Shown here: positions 28,387-38,768 of the stretch, piece by piece
Position numbering within the stretch: the stretch's first letter is position 1
How the letters are laid out: every line of letters starts with the position of its first letter
Assembly (NCBI GenBank): GCA_002286855.1
Contig: NRSV01000130.1
Location: 1 to 40,294, forward strand
DNA length: 40,294 nucleotides
Origin: Bipolaris cookei
Taxonomy: Eukaryota; Ascomycota; Dothideomycetes; Pleosporales; Pleosporaceae
Direction: 5' to 3'
The notes under the pieces: model-generated
Databases searched by the model: none
The model's input: the letters and a program-made list of their open reading frames with translations, nothing else
What the model was told of the DNA's origin: nothing
Translations under genes and position numbers: made by a program

Positions 28387-29296
28387 CGCAGAAAGAAACC
28401 AGCTTAGAAAGACTCTATGTTGTAGATAAGCTACTCAGCTATTCTACGACAGAATCCGGATGCGCAGTCCACACTCGGACTCTGCGATCAATCAAGTCTA
28501 TAGTCGATCTATCAAGACTATAATCGATCAATAGACATCTATCTATGACGCTATAGATTACGCAAGCTACTACTAGATAGGCTCTTCTAGAATCTATTCT
28601 AGCTAATATATATAGTAGTAGGATAGCAAGTAGATAGAAGACAGAGCACTTCACACAAGATCAATTCACACTACCAACGATCAATCAATTAGTGTTTCTC
28701 CCCTAGCACATATCTTCTCTCTCTAGAATCTCTCGATCAAGCTGGCTCTGAGTCTACTACGGACAAGTAGAAGGCAGAGACCTCTACCTCTGAGTCGATA
28801 GTAGAACAAGCAGCACCCTACACTTTGACACTCTAGACCAGAAAACACTCAAACTCGCACTTCTACTCCATACTACGAGCGGTATAGAAGCTACTTTGGC
28901 TTTCATTACTAGCACGAGAATAGGAACAAGAAAGTGGCACCTTGGCCAGGAAGGCTAGAAAGAAGAAAAAACAAGAGAAACGACAACAAAAGAAGAAAAA
29001 TAAAGAAGAAGAATTTGATTTGATTTTATTAGCGATATTTCTTTTCCCCTAAGAGAGCCCGCTGGAAGGTAACCTAGCTGCCCTACATCTCTCCCTGTTA
29101 GCAAACTGCTCTTTAGCACCAGGCGTCTAGAAAGCTAGCAATAGCTCAAATAGACAAAGGCCGAAGCACAATAGCTACACTACGCCCATCGAAAACTCCC
29201 TAAATTGTAAACTAAGTAGATAGAGCGGCCTATGGCCAAAGTCCTACATAGCCAACGGCTGATACAGGACTATAATGGAATAATAATAATAATAAG
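28387..29296 (+). repeat. LINE 3' end, copy A2
   Basis: Repeats 28128-28385 almost exactly, then continues through the full 3' UTR to the (AAT)n tail at about 29280-29296. It is interrupted by a solo LTR at 28418-28830. The tail is followed at once by copia integrase coding sequence. Confidence 0.85.
28418..28830. mobile_element. Solo LTR with 5-bp target duplication
   Basis: Begins TGTTGTAGATAAG and ends CACTTTGACA, and is flanked on both sides by CTCTA (28413-28417 and 28831-28835). Removing it and one CTCTA restores the LINE sequence GACTCTAGACCAG seen in the other copies. The 413-bp length, TG...CA ends and 5-bp duplication are those of a solo LTR, of copia or gypsy type. No internal coding region. 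Confidence 0.9.
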
Positions 29297-31841
29297 ACAA
29301 TGAAAAGAGGCGAATACCCCCTCGAATTCATCCACCTGGATGTGGTTGGGCCCTTACCAAATGGAAGGCGTGGAGAAAGGTACTGGATCACGATCGTGGA
29401 CGATGCGACGGCCTTCACAGCGGCAGTGCCACTTATCCAGCGGAGCCAGGTACTTATTGCGATAAAACACTTCCTAAGACGCTGGGAAATGAATGAACGT
29501 CGTTGCCACCGAATCCGCCTTGACAAGGCAGGCGAATTCGTTAGCGAAGAACTGAAGGCATACTGCGCCGACAAGGGAATCACGCTCGAATACACTGCAA
29601 CAGACCAACACCAGTCCAACGGCGTAGCAGAGGTCACCAACCGGATTCTTGAAGAAAGACTGCACGCAGTCCTTATCGACAGTGGACTGCCAACAAAGTT
29701 TTGGCCTGACCTTCTAGGATCTATCGCGTACCTTCGAACGCTTACACCGCACGTCCGGCTGGACATGACTCTCTACTAGGCTTGGTTCGGGGTAGTACCA
29801 GATGTTGCCCATCTTAGACCGTTAGGCAGTCGTTGCCTTAGCTATAAGACGGGCGCACGAAACAAAATTGGAGAAGACAAGGGAGTCCCTTGCCGACTCC
29901 TAGGCTACGAGGGAGCGTCGGTATACAAAATACTACGGGATGATGGAGTGGTTACTACCACGCACGACCTCGTATGCCTAGAAACCAGGCCCTGCCCAGC
30001 AAACTTTTGGGCAGGTGAAAAGCGGAAGTCAGACGCGACTCCGCAGCAGCTTTGGAAGCGGCTCCGAGCATTTCAAAGGGGGGAGAGTAAGGATCCACTC
30101 TTTGAGATAAAGGAGGCTAACAAAATGATGATGCCTGAACCGCCCAGGCAAGCAATGGCTACGGAGACAGAAAGTAGCGCTGAATCGCCCAGCGAGACCG
30201 AATCAAGCTCCGAAGGAGACGATTCGAACAGCACTGAATCGCCCAGGCTGTTAACTCCAGAAGCTGAAGATGGAACTGAACCGCCCAGCCCATCATCTGC
30301 CTCAGCATCTGAAAACCCTGAAGGTGAAACTGAATTTGCCAGTACATCACCTGCCTCAGGGATTGTGGTCGCCGAGCCCGAACCAGATCACATAGTACCA
30401 GCAGAAACCCTATCCCGACACCCAAACCTCCGCATTGCTGAACGCGCGACAACGAGGTCTGGGGCAATCTACGGCTTAGCAGCTATAGGGATACGGGCAG
30501 AAATACTCACAGAAGCCACTGAACCAAAGTCTTACCAACACGCCCAGACAACCCCCGAATGGGCGCAATGGTCAGCTGCGGTAAAGGAAGAACTTGCATC
30601 TCTTGAAGCGAATAAGACGTGGGACCTTGTTCCTAAGACAACCCAACATTCGCTAGGAGGCAAGTGGGTATTCAAGGTCAAACGTGGTTCACAAGGCGAA
30701 GTCCTAAGATACAAAGCCCGCTGGGTAGTAAGAGGGTTTCAGCAACAAGAAGGTATTGACTACCAGGAAACCTTCGCATCCGTTGTTAAGCCCATGAGCT
30801 ACAAGGCAATTTTCGCGATTGCCGCCGCCCAAGATCTTGAAATCCATCAGATGGACGTAAAGACAGCCTTCCTGTATGGCGACATCGATAACGAAATATT
30901 TGTCGAGCCGTCTGAAGGACTGAAGGGAGGCAAGGGCAAGCTGTGTCAACTTCGAAAAGCATTGTACGGGCTGAAGCAAAGCCCAAGAATCTGGTATCAG
31001 ACGCTATCGGAGTTCATGAGAAGCCTGAACTTCACAGCCTTAGCATCTGACACGGGGATCTTCGTCAAGAACCAGCTGTACGTCGCTATATACGTTGATG
31101 ACTTACTGCTTGCTGGACCAAGCCTTGACGAAATCCGTGCACTAAAATCATCCCTCGCAAAGCGCTTTGAAATGACCGACCTGGGGGAGTGCCAGTTCTA
31201 TCTCGGAATGAAAATAACCAGGAATAGAATGAGTAAAACAATCTGGCTCTCCCAACAAGGCTACCTGCGAAGAGTGCTTGAGGATTTCAACATGGGCGAC
31301 TGCAAAACAGTCGCAACGCCAATCAGTCAAAAGCTTGAGCCAATACCGGAAGGCCATCAGGCATCGAAGGCAGCCACTCGCGCCTACGCCCAGGCAATTG
31401 GCTCCTTAATGTACCTGATGCTCGGCACTCGACCAGATATAGCGTACGCCGTATCCTGCCTCAGCCGGTATATGTCAAACCCAACCTCGCAGCACGAGTC
31501 AGCGATTAAGCACCTCCTCCGCTACTTACAAGGCACGCGGGACCTAGCACTAACCTACACAGGGGAGTTGAAACCGCTGAAGGGCTATACTGACGCTGAC
31601 TGGGGAGGAGACTCCGCGACACGCCGCTCGACATCCGGATATATCTTTAACCTCGGCAGCGGCGCAATAAGCTGATCATCGAAACGACAACCGACTGTCG
31701 CACTCTCCTCATGTGAAGCTGAATACATGGGCCAAACCAAAGCCGCGGATGGGCTTACAAAGGCATTACCGCGAGAGCCGTTGGAGCGCTTTCGAGCAGC
31801 CCTTGGACTCACAACCAGAGCTGAAAAGTAGGCACTCTTCT
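29297..31841 (+). pseudogene. Ty1/copia pol polyprotein remnant (integrase, reverse transcriptase, partial RNase H)
   Basis: Integrase core at 29300-29779: FIHLDVVGPLP (first Asp), DDATAF, and the catalytic D...E region LDKAGEFVSEEL / TDQHQSNGVAE. A TAG at 29777 breaks the frame (Glu expected, LYEAWFG). The 29948-31675 frame holds the linker and reverse transcriptase: KWVFKVKR, RWVVRGFQQ, QMDVKTAFLYGDI, LYGLKQSPR, and the polymerase motif YVDDLLL near 31095. A TGA at 31673 replaces the Trp of AISWSSKRQ. The frame resumes as TVALSSCEAEYMG, then jumps to ADGLTKALP, so about 60 codons of RNase H are deleted. Gag, protease and the 5' LTR are absent; the LINE tail abuts the 5' end. Confidence 0.9.
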
Positions 31842-31909
31842 CCTTTTTCCTTAATGGTTTTGGAGTTTAACGAGGCTGAAGGGGGTATGAATTATTGGCT
31901 AAGGGGGAG

Positions 31910-32060
31910 TGTTAGAGAATCGTGGGGACGAAGGTCGTGCAGGGCGAACTTCGTGGGTGGCGAAGGTCGTGTAGGGCGACCTTCATTGGTAACCGTGCCC
32001 CGCCACCGAATACTGAGTTATATATAATTCCTCTTCCGCACTATCATAGTTAGCCAATGC
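31910..32060 (+). repeat. Start of the copia 3' LTR, preceded by a polypurine tract
   Basis: AAGGGGGAG (31901-31909) is a polypurine tract directly before TGTTAGAGAATCG, the usual TG start of a copia LTR. Inside, AGGTCGTG.AGGGCGA occurs twice. The 3' end of the LTR could not be located, so the right boundary is a guess. Confidence 0.6.
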
Positions 32061-32062
32061 AT

Positions 32063-32218
32063 TCATCTTCCAACAGCCTGTACTGCCACGGGCTCATCAG
32101 CCTGTACCTCACTCGCAGTATCGCCAACGGTTGGCGTGTTCGATAGCGATGGTAGAGGAGAATTATGCTTGTCGTATTCTGTAAGGCGGCGAAAGCCTGA
32201 ATTAGAGGGAGTAGACAT
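32063..32218 (-). other. Short anonymous ORF, 51 codons
   Basis: Reads MSTPSNSGFRRLTEYDKHNS... to a TGA. Ser/Thr/Pro-rich, no domain recognised. It might be the start of a retrotransposon gag ORF cut by other insertions, or chance. Confidence 0.25.
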
Positions 32219-32365
32219 GAAGCAACCTACAAAGTGTTATAGCAATAGTTAGTAGTATGGTAGTTATAGTGTCGTATGTATAGCAGACGCGACGTGACGC
32301 GAAAGGCTTGCTAGATGCGGCTAGCGCATCTCCACAAGTTCTGATTAGCTCGATGCTACACCTGC
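32219..32365. other. Target sequence left of LINE copy B
   Basis: No coding frame. Its last bases are part of the target-site duplication of the LINE. Confidence 0.4.
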
Positions 32366-33198
32366 TAACTCATATAGGAACCTAAAGAGATTTAAGAGAA
32401 GAGAATGTGGTCTTTGCAAATGTGGGAGACCGCAAACAGCAGAGCATCTACTTCTATACTGCGGCTTCTACAGCGCAGAAAGAAACCAGCTAAAAAAGAC
32501 TCTAGACCAAAAAGTACTCAAACTCCCACTTCTACTCCATACTACGAGCGGTATAGAAGCTACTTTGGCTTTCATTACTAGCACGAGGATAGGAACAAGA
32601 AAGTGGCACCTCGGCCAAGAATGTGTCAGATTGTTATGAGTTATCAAAGACGGCGAATTGATTGTGAAAAATTTAATTGTATTGATCTGTGCTGTTGTGA
32701 TTGTTCTCTGCCATTACTTATGTGCAGTGTCTTGCTATTGCCTCGGTAGGTGCTTGTTTCATGTAAGTATCAAAGTACGTTGGCTGTAATTCATGCCGAT
32801 ATATCTTGGCATAGCATCGGCTGGGTTGCGCGGCTTAGGTTGCTGTTATCTGACAGAAGGATAGAAAGAAAAACAAGAGAAAGAACAACAAAAGAAGAAA
32901 AATAAAGAAGAAGAATTCGATTTGATTTTATTAGCGCTATTTCCTTTCCCCTAAGAGAGCCCGCTGGAAGGTAGCCTAGCTGCCCTACATCTCTCCCTGT
33001 TACCAAACTGCTCTTTAGCACCAGGCGTCTAGAAAGCTAGCAATAGCTTAACTAGTCAAAGGCCGAAGCACCACAGTCACGCAATACAGCACAAAGTACC
33101 AAATTGTAACTAATTAGATAGAACGGCCTTTGGCTAAAGTCTTACATAGCCAACGGCTGATACAGGACTATAATGGAATAATAATAACTCATATAGGA
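32366..33198 (+). mobile_element. 5'-truncated LINE copy B with 14-bp target-site duplication
   Basis: LINE sequence from CCTAAAGAGATTTAAGAG (32381, inside the Cys/His end of ORF2) through the 3' UTR to an (AAT)n tail at 33184. TAACTCATATAGGA is present on both sides (32366-32379 and 33185-33198), a classic target-primed reverse transcription footprint. About 90% or more identical to copy A over shared parts. Interrupted by an LTR at about 32623-32855. Confidence 0.9.
32623..32855. mobile_element. Short solo-LTR-like insertion in LINE copy B
   Basis: Inserted between GGCCAAGA and AGAAGGATAG of the LINE, with an AGAA repeat at both junctions. It begins TGTGTCAGATTG and ends ATCTGACA, so TGTCAGAT/ATCTGACA form inverted ends. 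The first ~75 bp match the start of the larger LTR-like element at 36183, and its 3' part carries one ATGCCGATATATC unit. Probably an internally deleted relative. Confidence 0.75.
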
Positions 33199-33289
33199 CT
33201 GATTAGTGTCTATATATCTAGGACTAGCGTGGCTTCGAAGCCGCACTAGATGTGGCTATCACGACTGCAAAATTCTGCTTCAGAAATAG

Positions 33290-33438
33290 CCAACGTCAGT
33301 CCAACGTCAGTCAGTTCAGTCAGTCTGGAGGCCTCTGAACTGACTGAACTGACGTCCAGCGACCTCGAGAACTGACTGACTAAACTGAGTCTTGGCAGTC
33401 AGTTCAGTCAGTTCGGACTGAGTTACCTGACTGATAGC
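33290..33438. repeat. CAGTCAGTT-rich palindromic repeat
   Basis: Many copies of CAGTCAGTT or its reverse complement AACTGACTG. 33301-33354 can fold as a near-perfect hairpin around GGAGGCCTC. It looks like terminal repeats of a MITE, but no second end could be defined. Confidence 0.6.
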
Positions 33439-33439
33439 A

Positions 33440-33931
33440 AGTCTGCCTCTACCCCTGCAAGAGGCTGAGGAGTATTACGGTGGAGGTGTATTCTGGTCTC
33501 CAAGGAAGGGGAAGGAGGCGCGTGATCGCCTTCGACTCTAGGAGGAGGAGCAGGAGCAGCTACAACTCCAAAAAGCTGATACGATGAGGCAACGTGAGGA
33601 GACAAAGCAGGCGAGGGCGAGAGAGAAGGAGTAGAGGCGTCAGGCAAGGCTTGCAGTAAGGCTAATGAGGCAAAAGGAGAAGGAGGAGAAGGCTGTTGAA
33701 AAGGCCTCAAGGATCGTGGCTCGCAAGGCTGCAAAACAACTTCAAAAAGCTATGAAAACTTCTCAAAAGGGTAAGAGGAGCAGGTTTAAGGCTCTTATAA
33801 AGGCTATTCAAAAAAAGAGGCCTATTGCGAGGCCTCAAAGTAGTGAGGTGCCTCAGGGAGGTGCTGCAGGCTCACCACCTCCAACCTCGCGTCGCGGCCG
33901 CGGAATTAAAACTCCATGTCGATTTCTATAG
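33440..33931 (+). pseudogene. Fot1/pogo transposase, C-terminal fragment, copy C
   Basis: Reads LQEAEEYYGGGVFWSPRKGKEARDR (stop at about 33541) ... then MRQKEKEEKAVEKASRI and QKGKRSRFKAL, ending in a Pro/Gly/Arg-rich tail PPPTSRRGRG with a stop at 33931. This is the charged tail of the pogo transposase after the YHGGA-WSPR motif. The HTH and DDE parts are missing, and two in-frame stops (about 33541, 33632) break it. Confidence 0.7.
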
Positions 33932-34423
33932 CTATATATATGTCAAGGCCTATTGATCTCACCACCAAAATATATTGCGATAACATCCATTAGGTGTGAC
34001 TCTACAGCATCATTTTTGAGGTGGTTTTGGTGAGGCCGCACGTGCACAGGGTGGTTGGGTGCACGAGGTGGTGGGGCACGGTAGCTATCTCAATACAACA
34101 ACTTTCTTACTTATTTTCTTGTCTTCTCTCCCACATCTGACATATCTCTGTGTGCGCAACATAGTGGGGTCGTCTTACGAGCATACTCTAGACAAGGACC
34201 GAGGCGGATGCTCTTACTCCCCAATATCGACAAGCGCCCCACTAAAAGAAGCACGCAGTATGGCCGGAGCCGCCGGAGTCGCCGGCTGAAATGTTACCCC
34301 TTGAGCGCCAAATGTACATATAAGCTTGTCCTAAAGTACTTTAAATATTAGTCTTTTCTTAGATTTACTATTCTAGACGTGTCATTTATAATCTAATTAT
34401 TCCTATATCATTATACTTAAACA
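33932..34423. other. Spacer with pogo-like 3' end and GT2 promoter
   Basis: 34020-34085 carries GGTGGTTTTGGTGAGG and repeated GTGCAC/GGTGG motifs that may be the pogo 3' terminal region. 34330-34423 is AT-rich and is the likely promoter of the glycosyltransferase. No gene. Confidence 0.4.
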
Positions 34424-36017
34424 ATGCCTTCATTTCTTAGCGATGCTACCGTGCCAACCTCACATCTCCACGATAACACGCTCTGGATGGCTAAGGTCAT
34501 CTGCAGCATTGTTATAGCTGTATACATCTATCGCTACGTTCGCTACCGAGCACGAATCGTAGCTTCTATGCCTGGGGACGATCGTACCCGAAGGCTCATG
34601 CAAATTATTGCTCATAATAGTATAATTCACGCGGCAGGGTTTGCCTTTTACTTTTTTATTAGTAAGTAAGTATCCAATAACCTATGATCTATTTTCTTAC
34701 TGTTCAAATAGTACAGCCGTTAAAGTCAGTTATTGGAAGTAAATATAGTATTTGGATCGTCCCAGCTGCTTCTGGAACCTGGATACAAGTCTTACATACG
34801 TGTTTCTGTTTGGTAGTTGTTACACCTGGATTCATCGCGCTACTCTCAACATTAGTCCCGCTCAATCTTACCACTATAAGCAAGCCCAAGGTTCGACACT
34901 GGGATAATCTATACATTACTCTGGTTACCAAAGGAACAAACAGAGAGACTGTCAAACGCTCAGCTGCTACTATGCGCCACCTTCAAAGTATCAGCTCGCG
35001 CATTACCTTCATAGTCCTTACCGACGAAGGCTCCTCAGTCACATCTCTCGAACTTGGTGTCAAAATTGTTGTTGTACCCAAGTCTTTCTCCCCTCCTATA
35101 GCCAAGTACAAGGCTCGCGCATTAGAATACTTCCGCATCAATCAACGATTAACGGACAGCGACTGGGTTTTGCACCTTGACGAAGAAACAGTTGTTGACA
35201 GGCATTGCGTGCTAGCATGCATCAATTTTATTGAACGAGAACCAGCATATGAATGGGGGCAAGGAATTATTTTATACAATACTGTAAACTACTGGAACGA
35301 ATCAGCGCTTACATTCTCAGAGATTGTTCGGTTTCGCGACGATTTAGGCCGATTTGCGTTCCAGCACGGACATGTCCATGTGCCTTTGTGGGGATGCCAT
35401 GGCTCTTTCCTACTTACTAGTGGGAGAGTAGAGAATGCAGTTACTTGGGACACAGATTGTCTCGCAGAAGATTTCTGGTTTGCTAATTTGGCGTGGTGGA
35501 ATTATGGAATGGGTGGAGGTTTCGTACCAAGCGTCGCACGAGAGCAGAGTAACTGGTCATATATGGACCTGTTAAAGCAAAGAAGAAGGTGGTTTTGTGG
35601 GATGGTTAAGATAGGTTTTTTTGGGAAAGCAAATGCTTGTAAGTTTCTAACTATTCTTCTAGTGTTTCTTTCTACTTTAGTTAAGCTTGGCTAACTTATA
35701 GTTTGTTAGCCCTTTGGCTTTTAGCAACTTTAGAATCTGTCATTTTTATTATGGCGCCGTTCGGACTACTAGATGCAGATAGGTGGGTATATGTTTGGTT
35801 GGACGCTTATTGTGGTAGTTTGTCGTTTACTCTAATGATCTCAACATTCTTTTCAGACCTGGATGCTAGGGTAGGGAAGTCCAGGATTTTCTGGAACCAA
35901 TTGTTAAACATTTGGTACGCTTGGTTAGCTGGTATATTGCAGACTATTGCACTCCTCTACGCAGTTCTTAGGCCTGCTAAACACTCTGATGGTTTCCAAG
36001 TAGTTAAGAAACAGTAA
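34424..36017 (+). CDS. GT2 glycosyltransferase, Egghead/BRE-3-like membrane enzyme, three exons
   Basis: Predicted exons 34424-34661, 34712-35638 and 35710-36017 give 490 aa. Intron 1 (50 nt) is GTAAGT...ATAG; intron 2 (71 nt) uses the branch CTAAC at 35690 and the acceptor at 35709, the only nearby one that keeps the frame. Membrane segments at the N-terminus (MAKVICSIVIAVYIY, SIIHAAGFAFYFFI, CLVVVTPGFIALLSTLV) and C-terminus (LWLLATLESVIFIMAPFG, LAGILQTIALLYAVL) flank a cytosolic GT-A core. Catalytic motifs: VLHLDEETVV (metal-binding acidic group), GCHGSFLL, LAEDFWFANLAWW, and the QRRRW signature of processive-type GT2 enzymes. The animal relatives (Egghead, BRE-3) are beta-1,4-mannosyltransferases acting on glucosylceramide; the fungal acceptor and sugar are unknown. 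It may act on lipids, wall polysaccharide or a metabolite. Intact, unlike its neighbours. Confidence 0.85.
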
Positions 36018-36182
36018 GCTAGTTACTTGGCCTTAACGGCTGCTGTAGTATCCTTCCTTAAGTGCTAGTACAAATAAGGACTACATTCACTTTTAACTTG
36101 TAACAGTAACCGTTGGTTTTCAGTAACACCTGAATTCTGCTGCTGATTGGCTGAGTGCTACCGAGGTACCACACGTACGCTA

Positions 36183-36761
36183 GTGTTAGATTGTGATGGG
36201 TTATCAAAGACGGTGAATTGATTGTGAAAATTGATTGTATTGATCTGCTCTATACCATCTTCGTTTACTTATGGTGTATAGCTGTTGCTTTTTATTGTTG
36301 AGAATGTGCATCTTTGTTAATGTGATAGTGGCTTGTCACTTCGGCTCAGCTGAAGTCATTGCTTCTGCAGCCTTGCATAGGCTGCGACACCTATTGATGA
36401 TGCACTTGCATATGTCGAATCGCTGAGACCAGGATAACTTTTTCAATGTAAAAGTTGCTGAAACGTGTCGCAAGCGTAGGTGCGGTGAGAAAAATGGATG
36501 TTGTTGTTTGTCGCACGCGTACGTGCGGTGAATTGATGTGTGTATTGTGTGTCTTGTATGTATCTTCTGTCTTCTGTATAGGATGTGTCTTCTTTATATA
36601 ATGTTCTGTTGTGCTCTCTACAACTGTCTTCTTTACACGACCATTGCAGGGGCTTGTTACATGTAGAATATCGACATACATGGGCTGTAGTCCATGCCGA
36701 TATGTCCTGGCATAACATCGGATGTAATTCATGTCGATTTATCCTTGCATAGTCTACGAAA
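36183..36761 (+). repeat. LTR-like element, ~580 bp
   Basis: Starts TGTTAGATTGTGATGGG, the same start as the insertion at 32623, and ends at about 36761 where pogo transposase sequence begins. Its 3' half (36470-36760) is the reverse complement of 18230-18540. It contains diverged units around GCCGATATGTCCTGGCAT. No coding region and no clear CA end or target duplication, so solo LTR is likely but not proven. Confidence 0.6.
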
Positions 36762-38569
36762 AAACGTTTGGTGTTAACCGCTGTACGCTGGCAAGGAGAC
36801 ACAAGGGCCTTACGCAACCGATGACTACTAAGCACGAATAACAGCGAAAGATCACCCCACAAGCAGAGAAAGAGCTTGTGCGGTATATACAGAGCCTCTC
36901 TGATAGACATATGCCTCCTACGCGCAATATGATACAGAATTTTGCATCAAAGATAGCTAAAGAGGAGATTTCTGAGACATGGGTCACGCGCTTCATCAAC
37001 CGCCACCCAGATGAGATCATCTCTAAATGGGCAACTGAGATGGACAGCGCTCGCCACCAGGTTGGGTCTAAGGAAATTAAAGGCTCTTGTTTCAGGTTCT
37101 AGCTATCAAAACAGACAAATATGGCATATAAGAGAGGAATATGTACAATATGGATGAAAAAGGCTTTATGATTGGCATCGTGGGCAGAACAAAGAGACTG
37201 TTTAGTAAGGATTCTTGTTACTCAAAGGAAGTAAGACAATCTCTTCAGGATGGTACTCGCAAATGGGTTATTACTATAGTCTGCATCTGCGCTGATGGTA
37301 ATGCCTTGCCGCCTGACCTTATCCTTCCAAACGCCAACAGCTCCCTCCACTCAAGCTGAGTTGAGACTATACAGGCTTCACAGCATAATGTCTTTATCTC
37401 CCCATCTTCCAAGTGCTGGAAGAGTGATCAGGTTGGTTTAGCATGGTTTGAACAGGTGTTTGAGCACTATACCAAGGCAAAATCTCGACGTTCATGGCAA
37501 CTACTAATCGTCGATGGACACGGCTCTCATATTACCCAAGATTTTATCGAGTTCTGCGAACTACACAGGATCCTACTTGCTGTCCTCTCGCCTCACTCAA
37601 ATCAGACACTTCAGCCACTTGGTGTGGCCCTCTTTGCTCTCGCTGTCGCATACACAAATGAGCTCTCACTCTACCCCCAGCGCTCCCAAGGACTTCTCCC
37701 AGTCAAAAAAGGCGACTTCTTTGAGTTTTTCTGGCGTGCCTGGCACACGGCATTTATTAAAGAGACAATCTTTAGCTCTTTTAAAGCTATTGGTATAAGC
37801 CCTCTAGATGCTAGCGTTGTACTCAAAAAGTTCAACTACTATACCTTGAACAGCTCCTCTCACGAGAGCTCTGATTGAGCCTTGAGCGCTGAGGATTGGT
37901 GAGAGTTGGACAATCTTGTACGCTCAACAGTGAGAGACCAGGGTGAGCAAAGCGCTCGGAAGCTGCGCAGCTCTTTCCACCACATTGCTATACAAAATCA
38001 GCTGCTTCAAGAGGAGGTAGAAGGCCTGAGAGAGACTGTTCAAGACAAGAATCGTCATAATTAACAGGCCTACACTCTTGACTTACGCCAAGAGCAAGAG
38101 GACGCTTGTGGAACTCAGTTCTGTTCGCCGCAGAAGATTCAGGAAGCTCGCGATCGTGAGGTGACCAGACAACAAGAAAAGCAGCAGGAGGAGGCTCAAG
38201 AAAAGAACATGAAAAGACTGAGAGAGACCAACAAGCTATGCAAGATCAAGATTTCTGAACAGAAGCGTGTGAATAGAGAGGAGGCAAAAAAAGGCGGGAG
38301 AAAGAGAGGGCTGAGAAGGCCGAGCAGGCAAGGCTAAACAAGGAGCAAAAGACTCAAGACGGAGAGGCTGCAGCCTCAAAGAAATTATCGCAGCAGGCAA
38401 ACAAGCTCAATCGAAAAGCCTCATACAAACCTCAGCCCAAACTAGCCAAAAAGTGTCGTGTTGTGGCCTCTGGTAGTGGTGAGGGCGCTGCATTGTCAGC
38501 ACCGGCTCCTCCACCAAAGGCCTCCACCAAAGGCCGCAACATCAAGCTCCCAGCAAAATATAGATAGTA
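36762..38569 (+). pseudogene. Fot1/pogo transposase, degenerate copy D
   Basis: Begins inside the first HTH (KTFGVNRCTLARRHKG), the codons before it being lost at the LTR junction. The CENP-B-like domain is at 36878-37102 (TPQAEKELVRYIQ...WVTRFINRHPDEI). NMDEKGFMIG (first Asp) is at about 37147 and DGHGSHIT (second Asp) at about 37514, then LQPLGVALF, FFEFFWRAWHTAF, and the charged tail to about 38569 (ending NIKLPAKYR). Breaks: a stop at 36838 region, stop at 37102, TGA at 37358 where Trp is expected (SS*VET), TGA at 37878 and 37901, and TAA near 38062. Confidence 0.82.
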
Positions 38570-38768
38570 CAAATTGATCGCATTGACCTATATATTACTT
38601 TGCCGCAAAATCTCGTGATTACAGCTATGGTATGGAGCTCTACAGCCTCAATTTTGGTACGCTCATTTGTGGCGTTTCATGATCATAACGCGACATGTGC
38701 ATTACCGTGCCGGACGGGCCAATGCCCGCTCCACCCCACCAACCACTACCAACACCACCAACCCAATC
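38570..38768. other. Junction between two pogo elements
   Basis: 3' end of copy D and 5' leader of copy E. Contains AATTTTGGTACGCTCATTTG and a run of ACCAAC/CCACC motifs just before the ATG. Termini could not be resolved. Confidence 0.4.

Noticed and set aside
33290..33438. CRISPR-like array
   Set aside because: Repeats are 9-mers in both orientations with no regular spacers, and the genome is eukaryotic.
34684..34711. ATG at 34684 as an independent start for the glycosyltransferase
   Set aside because: It lies inside the intron joining 34661 to 34712; the upstream exon from 34424 gives matching membrane segments and a clean splice in frame.
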